From assembly GCF_001280015.1 (NCBI RefSeq), contig NZ_LGDV01000164.1, positions 48,934-112,933 on the forward strand: 64,000 nt of DNA. Direction: 5' to 3'. The number at the start of each line of letters is the position of its first letter. The stretch's first letter is position 1. Positions 33,867-43,339 of this stretch are shown one piece after another. The stretch comes from Streptomyces sp. MMG1121. Its GTDB lineage: Bacteria; Actinomycetota; Actinomycetes; Streptomycetales; Streptomycetaceae. The notes below the pieces were generated by a model that saw only the letters and a list, made by a program, of their open reading frames with translations, made no database searches and was not told the origin of the DNA. Position numbers and translations under genes: made by a program.

Positions 33867-36116
33867 GTGACCAACATCCCCGAGACCGGTCGGACCCCAC
33901 GGGTCCAGATCCGGCTCGTCGTGATCCAGATCCTCGTTCTCTCCCTCCTCGGCACGCTCGGCGGCCGCCTGTGGTACCTCCAGATCCGGGAGGGTGCCGC
34001 CTACCAGAAGGAGGCGTCGGGCAACCACGTCCAGCAGGTCGTCGACCCCGCCGTGCGGGGCGACATCCTGGACGCCCGGGGCGTGCCCCTCGCCGACAAC
34101 GAGACCCGCCTGGTCGTCTCCGCCTCCCGCACCGACCTGCTCAAGCAGAGGGACGACGGCAAGGCCGTCCTCGCCAAGCTGGCCGGCGTCCTCGGCATGA
34201 CACCCGAGGAGGTCACGCAGAAGGTCCGGCTGTGCGACGCCAAGACGCCCCAGCCGTGCTGGAACGGCTCGCCGTACCAGCCGATCCCGATCACCGACAA
34301 GGCGACGCCCAAGCAGGCCCTGCAGATCCGCGAGCGCTCCGAGGACTTCCCCGGCATCAGCGCCGAGCCCGAGGCCGTGCGTCGCTACCCCGGCCCGGGC
34401 AAGTCCAACACCGCGCAGGTGCTGGGCTATCTCTCGCCCGTCACCGACGACGAGATCCAGAAGGCCAAGAACACCGACTCGCCCTATCTGCGCTCCGACA
34501 TGGTCGGCCGCTCCGGCCTGGAGCGGGAGTACGACAAGGAACTGCGCGGCAAGGCCGGCGTCACCCGCTACGAGGTGGACAACCTCGGCCGGGTCATCGG
34601 CAAGGCCAAGTCGGACGCCGCACAGTCCGGTTCCAACCTGGTCACCAGCATCGACTCCCGCGTGCAGCGCGTCGCCGAGTACGAGCTGGACAAGGCGATG
34701 ACGACCGCCCGCCAGCAGTACGACAAAATCACCGGCGAGAACTACAAGGCCGACTCCGGCGCCGTCGTCGTCATGGAGGCCAAGACCGGCCGGATCGTCG
34801 CGATGGCCTCGGCCCCGACCTACGACCCGAACGCATGGGTGGGCGGCATCTCCGCCAAGGACTACAAGGCCCTCACCGGCAAGGACTCCGACTACCCGCT
34901 GCTCAACAGGGCCATACAGGGTCAGGCGGCTCCCGGTTCGACGTTCAAGGTGGTCTCCACGGCCGCCGCGGTCCAGGCCGGCTACGCCTGGGACGGCGGC
35001 TACCCCTGCACCAGCTCCTACTCGGTCGGCGGCCAGGTCTTCAAGAACTTCGAGGGCGAGAACTTCGGCGACATCTCCCTGGGCCGTGCCCTGGAGGTCT
35101 CCTGCGACACCGTCTTCTACGGCCTCGGCGACAACGAGTGGAAGAAGGACGGCGGCATCAACCCCAAGAAGGGCCAGCCGAAGGACTGGTTCTTCAAGAC
35201 CGCCCACCAGTTCGGCCTCGGCAAGGAGACCGGCATCGACCTGCCCAACGAGGTCACCGGCCGCGTCCCCGACCGCCAGTGGAAGCTCGACTACTGGAAG
35301 GCCAACAAGGACGTCTGGTGCAAGACCGGCAAGAAGGACGGCACCTACGTCCAGAAGATCTATTACGAGAACTGCCTCGAGGGCAACAAGATGCGCGAGG
35401 GTGACGAGATCAACTACTCCATCGGCCAGGGCGACACCCTCGTCACGCCGATCCAGGAGGCGATGATCTACGGCGCCGTCGCCAACGGCGGCACCGAGTA
35501 CGTCCCGACCATCGGCAAGGCGATCGTCAGCGCCGACGGCAAGACCGTCCAGGAGATCAAGCCCAAGGTGCAGCGCAAGCTGCCGGTCAGCCAGGCCACC
35601 CTCAAGGGCATGGACGACGCCTTCGCGGGCGTCATCACGCGCGGTACGGCGGCCTGGAAGTTCAACGGCTGGCCGCAGAACAAGATCCCGCTGCACGGCA
35701 AGACCGGCACGGCGGAGGTCTACGGCAAGCAGACCACCTCCTGGCTGGCCACGTACTCCAAGGACTACACGGTGATCATGACGATCGCCCAGGCCGGTAC
35801 GGGCTCCGGAGCCTCCGGTGAGGCCGTGCGCAACATCTACAGCGCGCTCTACGGCGTCCAGGGCGACGGCTCCATCGACAACAAGAAGGCGCTGCTGCCC
35901 CAGCCGCAGAGCACTCTGCCGAAGGTCCGCACGGACGGCACGATCGCCGCCCCGAAGGTCACCGGCGACCCGGGCAAGGACGCCGAGGCCGCCCAGAAGA
36001 GCAACCCCAGCAACGGCAGCGACCAGCAGCCCGCCACCTCGCCCTCGCCCACCACGGGCAACCGCAACACCCGTAGGCGGCCGCGGAAGCGGGGAAGCCG
36101 GAGGATGCTCTCATGA
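33867..36116 (+). CDS. mrdA: Penicillin-binding protein 2 (class B transpeptidase)
   Basis: 749 residues. A short cytoplasmic segment, one helix (about 15-36), a dimerisation domain with RGDILDARGVPLADN, and the transpeptidase domain. The active site is S358-T-F-K361 (PGSTFK). The second motif is S412-C-D rather than SxN, as in other MrdA-type proteins. The third is K612-T-G (HGKTGTAE). The C-terminal tail of about 80 residues is Pro/Ser/Asn-rich and ends in basic residues. It cross-links peptidoglycan with RodA. GTG at 33867 after GGGGGAGG. The stop overlaps the rodA ATG by 4 nt (ATGA). Confidence 0.95.
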   Translation: MTNIPETGRTPRVQIRLVVIQILVLSLLGTLGGRLWYLQIREGAAYQKEASGNHVQQVVDPAVRGDILDARGVPLADNETRLVVSASRTDLLKQRDDGKAVLAKLAGVLGMTPEEVTQKVRLCDAKTPQPCWNGSPYQPIPITDKATPKQALQIRERSEDFPGISAEPEAVRRYPGPGKSNTAQVLGYLSPVTDDEIQKAKNTDSPYLRSDMVGRSGLEREYDKELRGKAGVTRYEVDNLGRVIGKAKSDAAQSGSNLVTSIDSRVQRVAEYELDKAMTTARQQYDKITGENYKADSGAVVVMEAKTGRIVAMASAPTYDPNAWVGGISAKDYKALTGKDSDYPLLNRAIQGQAAPGSTFKVVSTAAAVQAGYAWDGGYPCTSSYSVGGQVFKNFEGENFGDISLGRALEVSCDTVFYGLGDNEWKKDGGINPKKGQPKDWFFKTAHQFGLGKETGIDLPNEVTGRVPDRQWKLDYWKANKDVWCKTGKKDGTYVQKIYYENCLEGNKMREGDEINYSIGQGDTLVTPIQEAMIYGAVANGGTEYVPTIGKAIVSADGKTVQEIKPKVQRKLPVSQATLKGMDDAFAGVITRGTAAWKFNGWPQNKIPLHGKTGTAEVYGKQTTSWLATYSKDYTVIMTIAQAGTGSGASGEAVRNIYSALYGVQGDGSIDNKKALLPQPQSTLPKVRTDGTIAAPKVTGDPGKDAEAAQKSNPSNGSDQQPATSPSPTTGNRNTRRRPRKRGSRRMLS

Positions 36117-37309
36117 CCGGCGCGAACAGCTTCTCCGTCTCCGGGTACGGCCCGGAGCGGGCCGGCTGGACCAGGATCTTCGCCCGCGACTCGCTGACCC
36201 GTCGGCTCGACTGGCCGATACTGTTCGCGGCGAGCGCCCTGTCCCTGCTGGGCTCGCTGCTGGTGTATTCCGCGACCCGCAACCGCACCGAGATCAACCA
36301 GGGCGACCCGTACTACTTCCTGGTCCGGGACCTGATGAACCTCGGCATCGGGGTCGCCCTGATGATCGGCACGATCTGGCTCGGCCACCGCGCCCTGCGC
36401 AACGCCGTGCCGATCCTCTACGGCCTGTCGGTCCTGCTGGCGCTGGTGGTCCTCACCCCGCTCGGTGCCACGATCAACGGCCAGCGCAACTGGATCGTGG
36501 TGGGCGGCTTCTCGATCCAGCCCGCCGAGTTCCTCAAGGTCGCGATCATCCTCGGCATGGCGATGATGCTGGCCACGCGGGTGGACGCGGGCGACAAGCC
36601 GTACCCGGACCACCGGACCGTGGCCCAGTCCCTGGGCCTCGCGGCCGTGCCGTGCCTGATCCTGCTGCTCATGCCGGACCTCGGCTCGGTGCTCGCCATG
36701 GTGGCCATCATCCTGGGCATCCTGCTCGCCTCCGGCGCCTCCAACCGCTGGGTCTTCGGCCTGCTCACGGTCGGCGTGATCGGCTGCGTCGCCATCTGGC
36801 AGCTGCACATCCTGGACCAGTACCAGATCAACCGCTTCGCGGCCTTCGCCAACCCGGACCTGGACCCCTCGGGCGTGGGCTACAACACCAACCAGGCCCG
36901 GATCGCCATTGGCTCCGGCGGCCTGACCGGTCAAGGCCTCTTCCACGGCTCGCAGACCACCGGCCAGTTCGTGCCCGAGCAGCAGACGGACTTCGTCTTC
37001 ACGGTCGCGGGGGAGGAGCTGGGCTTCGTCGGCGCGGGCCTGATCATCGCCCTGATCGGGCTCGTCCTGTGGCGGGCCTGCCGCATCGCCCGCGACTCGA
37101 CCGAGCTGTACGGCACGGTGGTGGCCGCCGGGATCGTCGCCTGGTTCGCCTTCCAGGCCTTCGAGAACATCGGCATGACCCTCGGCATCATGCCGGTCAC
37201 CGGTCTGCCGTTGCCGTTCGTGTCGTACGGCGGCTCGTCGATGTTCGCGGTGTGGGTGGCCGTGGGACTGCTTCAGTCCATCAAGGTACAGAGACCCATG
37301 TCCGCGTGA
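36113..37309 (+). CDS. rodA: SEDS peptidoglycan polymerase RodA
   Basis: 398 residues with about ten helices after a 35-residue cytoplasmic start. Signatures are GATINGQRNWIVVGGFSIQP with AEFLK (the basic/aromatic loop and catalytic-region helix), EQQTDFVFTVAGEELG and LPFVSYGGSSM near the end. It polymerises lipid II glycan strands with PBP2 as transpeptidase partner. The 4-nt overlap with mrdA enforces co-translation. The Streptomyces homologue has been called sfr and acts in growth and sporulation. Confidence 0.95.
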   Translation: MTGANSFSVSGYGPERAGWTRIFARDSLTRRLDWPILFAASALSLLGSLLVYSATRNRTEINQGDPYYFLVRDLMNLGIGVALMIGTIWLGHRALRNAVPILYGLSVLLALVVLTPLGATINGQRNWIVVGGFSIQPAEFLKVAIILGMAMMLATRVDAGDKPYPDHRTVAQSLGLAAVPCLILLLMPDLGSVLAMVAIILGILLASGASNRWVFGLLTVGVIGCVAIWQLHILDQYQINRFAAFANPDLDPSGVGYNTNQARIAIGSGGLTGQGLFHGSQTTGQFVPEQQTDFVFTVAGEELGFVGAGLIIALIGLVLWRACRIARDSTELYGTVVAAGIVAWFAFQAFENIGMTLGIMPVTGLPLPFVSYGGSSMFAVWVAVGLLQSIKVQRPMSA

Positions 37310-37421
37310 GAGTCCGCGCGGGACGGACCGGGCGGGCCAGAGCGTCGTTCTCCGGGGGGACGGCGGGAGTTTTCCCGCCATTCACCCGGGGTGGCCTCTG
37401 CCGCGCCGGTCCGCCGCGCAC

Positions 37422-37427
37422 TAGATT
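37422..37427 (+). promoter_or_regulatory. -10 element of the CYTH/CHAD gene (leaderless)
   Basis: TAGATT ends 6 nt before the ATG at 37434. There is no ribosome-binding site, so a leaderless mRNA is likely. The -35 is not evident. Confidence 0.45.
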
Positions 37428-37433
37428 CAGTCC

Positions 37434-38939
37434 ATGGCGGATACGAAACGCGAGATCGAGCGCAAGTACGAATCCGACGACAGCGGGCTGCCCGACCTGA
37501 CCGGCGTCGGCGCGGTGGCGGCCGTGCTCGACAAGGGCGTGGTCCAACTCGACGCCACCTACTACGACACGGCCGACGAACGCCTGGCCGCCGCCTCCCT
37601 CACCCTGCGCCGCCGCACCGGCGGTTCGGACGCCGGCTGGCATCTGAAGTTCCCGGTCGCCCCCGGCGTCCGCGACGAGATCCGCGCACCGCTCTCCGAC
37701 ACCGTCCCCGAGGAGATCGCCGGCCTCGTCCGCTCCCGGGTCCGGGACGCCGAGCTGATCCCGCTGGTCCGGCTGCGTTCCGTCCGCGATGTGCGCCATC
37801 TGGTCGACGCCGACGGTGCGCTGCTGGCCGAGGCGAGTGCGGACGCCGTGACCGCCGAGCGACTCGGCGGCGCGGGCGGGGCCGCCCAGTGGACCGAGAT
37901 CGAGGTGGAGCTGGCCGACGGCGGCGATCCCGCCCTCATGGACCTGGTGGACAAACGGCTGCGCAAGGCGGGCGTACACCCGTCGCGGTCGCCGTCGAAA
38001 CTCGCCCGGGCCCTGGAGCAGACCTCCGGCCGCCGCAGTCGTGGAAAAGGCAGGCCCGCGCGCCCCCCGGTGACGGCCGGCGACCACGTCCTCGCCTACC
38101 TCCGGGCCCAGCGGGACGTGCTGGTCGAGCTGGACCCCGCCGTCCGCCGTGACGTGCCCGACTCCGTGCACCGGATGCGAGTCGCCACCCGCCGCGCCCG
38201 CAGCACCCTGCGCAGCTTCCGCTCGGTCCTCGACCGCACCGTCACCGACCCCATCGGCGTGGAGCTGAAGTGGCTCGCGGGCGAGCTGGGTGTCGACCGC
38301 GACCAGGAGGTACTGGCCGACCGCCTGACGACCGCCCTCGACACCCTCCCGTCCGCCCTGGTCCACGGCCCGGTCCTAGAGCGCCTCACCTCCTGGGCAC
38401 AGGCCCGGCACGGCAGCGCGCACAGCCGTCTGACCGGCGTCCTCGACTCCCGCCGCTATCTGACGCTGCTGGACACACTGGACGCCCTGCTCGCCGACCC
38501 GCCGCTGCGGAAGGCGGGCGGGAAGCGGCCGCAGAAGGTGCTCGACAAGGCCGTACGCAAGGACCTGACGACCCTGTCCGCCCTGGTCGGGCAGGCCCTC
38601 GAGGTCCCGCCCGGCGAGGAGCGCGACCTCGCCGTGCACGAGGCCCGCAAGAAGGCCAAGCGCACCCGGTACGCGGCCGAGGCGGCCACCGAGGCCCTGC
38701 GCAAACCGGCCCGCTCCCTGACCAAGGACATGAAGTCCCTGACGACCCTCCTCGGCGACCACCAGGACAGCGTCATGGCCCGCCGGACCCTGCACGAGCT
38801 GTCCGCGGTGGCGCACGCGGCGGGGGAGAGCGCGTTCACGTACGGCCTGCTGTACGGCAGGGAGGAGGCACGGGCGGCCGCCGCGGAGGCGGAGCTGCCG
38901 GGGCTGTGGCGGAAGATCGGCGCCGGGGCCGTTTTCTGA
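37434..38939 (+). CDS. CYTH and CHAD domain-containing protein
   Basis: 501 residues. The N-terminal CYTH domain (about 5-200) has the ExExK motif in REIERKYE and the basic/acidic tunnel residues of triphosphate-processing enzymes (TLRRRTGG..GWHLKFP, IEVEL). The C-terminal CHAD domain (about 215-500) is helical with conserved His/Arg, e.g. SVHRMRVATRRARSTLRSF, AVHEARKKAKRTRYAAEA and LLGDHQDSV. CHAD domains bind polyphosphate; CYTH domains hydrolyse tripolyphosphate. A role in polyphosphate handling is therefore likely but inferred. The gene stands alone between rodA and the radical SAM gene. Confidence 0.9.
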   Translation: MADTKREIERKYESDDSGLPDLTGVGAVAAVLDKGVVQLDATYYDTADERLAAASLTLRRRTGGSDAGWHLKFPVAPGVRDEIRAPLSDTVPEEIAGLVRSRVRDAELIPLVRLRSVRDVRHLVDADGALLAEASADAVTAERLGGAGGAAQWTEIEVELADGGDPALMDLVDKRLRKAGVHPSRSPSKLARALEQTSGRRSRGKGRPARPPVTAGDHVLAYLRAQRDVLVELDPAVRRDVPDSVHRMRVATRRARSTLRSFRSVLDRTVTDPIGVELKWLAGELGVDRDQEVLADRLTTALDTLPSALVHGPVLERLTSWAQARHGSAHSRLTGVLDSRRYLTLLDTLDALLADPPLRKAGGKRPQKVLDKAVRKDLTTLSALVGQALEVPPGEERDLAVHEARKKAKRTRYAAEAATEALRKPARSLTKDMKSLTTLLGDHQDSVMARRTLHELSAVAHAAGESAFTYGLLYGREEARAAAAEAELPGLWRKIGAGAVF

Positions 38940-39009
38940 GCGTACGGGGGAGCCTTCCGGGCGGGTTACGCTTGATGGTCACCCCTGTCAGCTCACAAAG
39001 GTTCCTCCG

Positions 39010-40971
39010 ATGTCTGTCGAGTCGGTGTTCCCGCAGCTCGAAGCCCTGCTCCCGCACGTGCAGAAGCCGATCCAGTACGTAGGCGGCGAGCTGAACTCCA
39101 CCGTCAAGGAGTGGGACAGCTGCGACGTCCGCTGGGCGCTCATGTACCCGGACGCGTACGAGGTCGGCCTGCCCAACCAGGGCGTCATGATCCTCTACGA
39201 GGTCCTCAACGAGCGGGAGGGCGTCCTCGCCGAGCGCACGTACAGCGTGTGGCCGGACCTGGAGGCGCTGATGCGCGAGCACGGCGTCCCCCAGTTCACG
39301 GTGGACAGCCACCGCCCGGTGAAGGCCTTCGACGTGTTCGGCCTGTCCTTCTCCACGGAGCTGGGCTACACGAACATGCTGACGGCGCTGGACCTGGCGG
39401 GAATCCCGCTGGAGTCCAAGGACCGCACGATCGACGACCCGATCGTCCTCGCCGGCGGCCACGCGGCCTTCAACCCCGAGCCGATCGCGGACTTCATCGA
39501 CGCGGCGATCATCGGTGACGGCGAGCAGGCCGTCCTCGACATGACGAGGATCATCCGCGAGTGGAAGGCCGAGGGCCGCCCGGGAGGCCGCGAGGAGGTC
39601 CTCTTCCGCCTGGCCAAGACGGGTGCGGTGTACATCCCGGCGTTCTACGACGTCGAGTACCTGCCGGACGGCCGTATCGCGCGCGTGGTGCCCAACAAGT
39701 CGGGTGTCCCGTGGCGCGTGTCGAAGCACACGGTCATGGACCTGGACGAGTGGCCGTACCCGAAGCAGCCCCTGGTCCCGCTCGCCGAGACGGTCCACGA
39801 GCGCATGTCGGTCGAGATCTTCCGGGGCTGCACGCGCGGCTGCCGCTTCTGCCAGGCGGGCATGATCACGCGCCCGGTGCGCGAGCGCTCGATCACGGGC
39901 ATCGGCGAGATGGTGGAGAAGGGCCTGAAGGCCACCGGCTTCGAGGAGGTCGGCCTCCTCTCCCTCTCCTCCGCCGACCACTCGGAGATCGGCGACATCG
40001 CCAAGGGCCTCGCGGACCGGTACGAGGAAGACAAGATCGGCCTCTCCCTGCCCTCCACCCGGGTGGACGCCTTCAACGTCGACCTGGCCAACGAGCTGAC
40101 CCGCAACGGCCGCCGCTCCGGCCTGACCTTCGCCCCGGAGGGCGGCTCGGAGCGCATGCGCAAGGTCATCAACAAGATGGTCTCGGAGGAGGACCTGATC
40201 CGTACGGTCGCGACGGCCTACGGCAACGGCTGGCGTCAGGTGAAGCTGTACTTCATGTGCGGCCTGCCGACGGAGACGGACGAGGACGTCCTGCAGATCG
40301 CCGACATGGCGATGCACGTGATCCAGAAGGGCCGCGAGGTCTCGGGCTCGAACGACATCCGCTGCACGGTCTCGATCGGCGGCTTCGTCCCCAAGCCCCA
40401 CACCCCCTTCCAGTGGGCGCCCCAGCTCTCCGCCGAGGAGACGGACGCCCGCCTGGCCAAGCTCCGGGACAAGATCCGCGGCGACAAGAAGTACGGCCGC
40501 TCGATCGGCTTCCGCTACCACGACGGCAAGCCCGGCATCGTGGAGGGACTGCTCTCCCGCGGCGACCGCCGCATCGGCGCAGTGATCCGCGCGGTCTACG
40601 ACGACGGCGGCCGCTTCGACGGCTGGCGCGAGCACTTCTCCTACGACCGGTGGATGGCCTGCGCGGACAAGGCCCTGCCCGCCTTCGGCGTCGACGTCGC
40701 CTGGTACACCACCCGCGAGCGGGGCTACGAGGAGGTCCTCCCCTGGGACCACCTCGACTCCGGCCTGGACAAGGACTGGCTCTGGGAGGACTGGCAGGAC
40801 GCCCTCGACGAAACAGAGGTCGAGGACTGCCGCTGGACCCCGTGCTTCGACTGCGGCGTCTGCCCGCAGATGGACACCCACATCCAGATCGGCCCGACCG
40901 GCAAGAAGTTGCTGCCGCTGACGGTCAAGAACGCGGGTCCGACGCCGGCTTCGAGTGGTCACGCGCACTGA
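39010..40971 (+). CDS. TIGR03960-family B12-binding/radical SAM protein
   Basis: 653 residues. The N-terminal half resembles a cobalamin-binding Rossmann domain (FGLSFSTELGYTNMLTALDLAGIPL, IVLAGGHAAFNPEPIADFIDA). The radical SAM core has CTRGCRFCQAG (CxxxCxxC, about residues 276-283), binding a 4Fe-4S cluster. A C-terminal Cys cluster (CFDCGVCPQMD) may bind a further cluster. In many bacteria it is fused or adjacent to the TIGR03936/DUF2344 protein, next to RNase E, and the pair is thought to modify RNA; the substrate is not known. Here that partner lies 15 kb away at 56023. ATG at 39010 after AAAGG. Confidence 0.92.
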   Translation: MSVESVFPQLEALLPHVQKPIQYVGGELNSTVKEWDSCDVRWALMYPDAYEVGLPNQGVMILYEVLNEREGVLAERTYSVWPDLEALMREHGVPQFTVDSHRPVKAFDVFGLSFSTELGYTNMLTALDLAGIPLESKDRTIDDPIVLAGGHAAFNPEPIADFIDAAIIGDGEQAVLDMTRIIREWKAEGRPGGREEVLFRLAKTGAVYIPAFYDVEYLPDGRIARVVPNKSGVPWRVSKHTVMDLDEWPYPKQPLVPLAETVHERMSVEIFRGCTRGCRFCQAGMITRPVRERSITGIGEMVEKGLKATGFEEVGLLSLSSADHSEIGDIAKGLADRYEEDKIGLSLPSTRVDAFNVDLANELTRNGRRSGLTFAPEGGSERMRKVINKMVSEEDLIRTVATAYGNGWRQVKLYFMCGLPTETDEDVLQIADMAMHVIQKGREVSGSNDIRCTVSIGGFVPKPHTPFQWAPQLSAEETDARLAKLRDKIRGDKKYGRSIGFRYHDGKPGIVEGLLSRGDRRIGAVIRAVYDDGGRFDGWREHFSYDRWMACADKALPAFGVDVAWYTTRERGYEEVLPWDHLDSGLDKDWLWEDWQDALDETEVEDCRWTPCFDCGVCPQMDTHIQIGPTGKKLLPLTVKNAGPTPASSGHAH

Positions 40972-41137
40972 GGTGGGCGAGGCGCTCGATCGGGTGGTTG
41001 AGGCGCTGGCGGGGGTGAGTGAGGAGGAGGTGGCTGCGGCGCTGGCTGTGGTCGGCGCTTCGAGCCCTCGCCCGTCGGCGCCCGCTCGGACGCCGCTGCC
41101 GGGCCCTGGATGAGCCTCGCACATCGTCTCCGAGGCG

Positions 41138-41386
41138 GCCGCCCGGCCCGGGGTATTGCAGCACCCGCATCGCTGCCGTCTTCGTCTTGGCGGCGTGGGC
41201 CACGAGACTCTCGGCCGAAGTGCTCTCGCCTGCGGGCCACAGATCACCGAAGTCATGTCCCAGGCACGTCTCTGTCGGCTTGCCCAGCACGGTGGCCATC
41301 GCTGGGTTCAGGCTGCGGATGGATCCGTCCAGCGTCAGAAGAGCCGCCGGGTCAGGCATGTGAAGGAGTTCGTCCGAGGCATTCAT
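41138..41386 (-). pseudogene. Truncated PAS-domain gene remnant
   Basis: From the ATG at 41386 (or in-frame Met codons at 41428 and 41461) the frame encodes MPDPAALLTLDGSIRSLNPA, then ATVLGKPTETCLGHDFGDLW and AESLVAHAAKTKTAAMRV, the first half of a PAS sensor domain. Resemblance stops near 41138; beyond it the frame is Arg/Ser-rich and lies antisense to the radical SAM gene's end. The missing output domain may have been a PP2C phosphatase as in other Streptomyces PAS proteins, but that is a guess. The break lies at the boundary between core and accessory DNA. Confidence 0.55.
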
Positions 41387-41873
41387 CTGCGGCTCTCTAG
41401 CGCATACCAAAACATCCCCTTCATTCATATTCGCGCATTCTGCCGTCACATCTTGAGACAAAGGTGCGATTGACCGCCTACATCAAGTGACGATGGCAGG
41501 GCCCGCTGGAAACGGAGCACGGCAGCCCGTGAAGAGGGAGTGACAGAACTTGGTTGCGGTGCAGCAGCGAAATTCAGCAACCTGGCTTTATTCACAAGTG
41601 GTGCCGTCAGTTGTTCGGTCATACCGCAGATGCCCAAGGGTGAGCTGTCAGCGGCGGTCTGGTGTGATCACCGTGCCGGCATGAAGATGCCCGGCTGCCG
41701 GCCCAGCACGTCGGACGCCCCGCGCCACCGAGTGGGCGGGACCCTGACCTGCGTGTGAGAATGGGGTACTGGATCGCAGTTCGGTGTCCGACGCCCGCCC
41801 GTCGCTGCGTAGGGAAGCGGGCGCGGTACTTGACGTCCTCCCGCAATCCCATCGACACGCTGGGAGGCTCTCT
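41387..41873. other. Intergenic region, no gene recognised
   Basis: About 490 nt between the PAS remnant and the DUF5996 gene. The part 41400-41640 is relatively A/T-rich and probably holds the promoters of the two divergent genes. Short frames here lack start sites and family features. Confidence 0.5.
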
Positions 41874-42827
41874 GTGAGCGACCGTCTCAATGCGTGGCCG
41901 ACGCTGGTCCATGAGGACTTGGCGCCGATGGTCGACTACGTGAACCGGTTGGTACAGGTCGCAGGCAAGTACACCCTTGACGAGCCCTTCGAAGTCGGCT
42001 GGGGGAACATCGTCCTCGATGTCACACCCCGGGGACTCAGGACGCCAACGCTTCGGCAGCGCGGCGTGACCTTCACGGTGCACTACAGCTTGCTCGACGG
42101 TGGCGTGGTCATCGAGGCCGACAACGGCTCGCGGACAGTGCCCTTGTCCAACGGGTCAGTCGCCATGTTCTACAGGTCCTTCTGCGATGCGGCAGACGAG
42201 CTCGGCATACACCGACCGCGCAGCTCGTTGATCTGCGAGATTCCGGATGCCCCGCCGCGCTTCGAGGACGATCGTGCCGAACGCACCTGGGATGGCCACG
42301 CGGCCCGGCTGATCTGGACAGCGCTGAACCTCGCCGCTGACGGGCTCGAGGCGTGGCAGGCCCCCTTCCTGGGACACCGCCCTCGGGTGGGTGTGATGTG
42401 GGGCGGCTTCGACCTGTCCGCCACGCGTTACCGGGCGCAGCCCACCGTGCCGCCGGCCCACCAGCCGCCGTTCATGCAGAACGCCCAACTCGACGCGTAC
42501 GTGTCGGTGGGATTCTCCTTCGGGGATGCCGAGGCGCCGAATGCCGGCATGTACGCGTACATCTGGCCCCAGCCGGACGGTCTCAGGGGCCGGTCCTGGG
42601 GTGTTGAGGGCGCCGCCTGGCATCCTGACGCTGGTCTGGTTCGTCTGCCGTGGGCCAGGCTCAGGGAGACGGCGGACCCGCACGAGGCCATTGTGGCGTT
42701 CGGCGACGCCGTCTACGATGCCGCCGTCGAGACGGCGGGCTGGCCGTCCGACCTCGTCGGACCCCGCGTCGAGGGTTGGTACAAGAGCAGGACACCGCCC
42801 GCGCTCGTCCAGCACCAGCACGGCTGA
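41874..42827 (+). CDS. DUF5996 family protein
   Basis: 317 residues from the GTG at 41874 (VSDRLNAWPTL), preceded by GGGAGG; an in-frame ATG at 41784 lacks a site. The pattern WPTLVHEDLAPMVDYVNRLVQ, VDVTPRGL-like strand (NIVLDVTPRGLRTP), FYRSFCDAADELGI and the Pro/Trp-rich C-terminal half (MWGGFDLSATRY, GWGVEGAAWHPDAG-like) fit the DUF5996 family, which is common in actinobacteria. No enzymatic motif is evident and the function is unknown. It is the first intact gene of the accessory segment. Confidence 0.75.
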   Translation: MSDRLNAWPTLVHEDLAPMVDYVNRLVQVAGKYTLDEPFEVGWGNIVLDVTPRGLRTPTLRQRGVTFTVHYSLLDGGVVIEADNGSRTVPLSNGSVAMFYRSFCDAADELGIHRPRSSLICEIPDAPPRFEDDRAERTWDGHAARLIWTALNLAADGLEAWQAPFLGHRPRVGVMWGGFDLSATRYRAQPTVPPAHQPPFMQNAQLDAYVSVGFSFGDAEAPNAGMYAYIWPQPDGLRGRSWGVEGAAWHPDAGLVRLPWARLRETADPHEAIVAFGDAVYDAAVETAGWPSDLVGPRVEGWYKSRTPPALVQHQHG

Positions 42828-43339
42828 CTCGGGCCGGGATCGGTCCTCACGGCTGGCTCCTGCGGGTTCCATCTCGACGGCCCGCCGCCCTCACGGGCGG
42901 CGAGGTCATCAGCAACGGGCCCGCGGCCTCCAGCGCCCGTTGGAGACTTCGACGCGACCGCTATGGCCGCCATTGCCCGATCCGCATAGAGCTACGGATC
43001 AGAAGGTCGCTGACGTCCACGGCTGACATCAACGAGGCCGGACGGGGGCGTACACCGGCGTCTCTGTTCGGCTGTCGCACCAGCCGACGACCGCGGCTGG
43101 AGCGGGCTCGGATCGAACTCCTGAAGCGGGTGTCGACGACCGGCGTCATTCCTCGCCGTGCCCCACCGGGAAGGGGGCTCCCTGGTGTTCTCCGGGGCGT
43201 ACGCGCAGTTCAGGCGGTACCCGTTTGGGTCATGCCGTCACACCAGAGACTTGTCCGAAATGCCGGTCATCGGGGCTGTCGGTACGTTCGTCGCAGGTCG
43301 GTTGCACCGGCCGGCATCCGTGCGACAGAGAGAAGTGAC
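42828..43339. other. Intergenic region, probably degenerate DNA
   Basis: About 510 nt. Frames on both strands give Arg/Pro-rich low-information sequence with no family features. The last 100 nt contain the promoter region of the secreted-protein gene at 43340. Confidence 0.5.
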
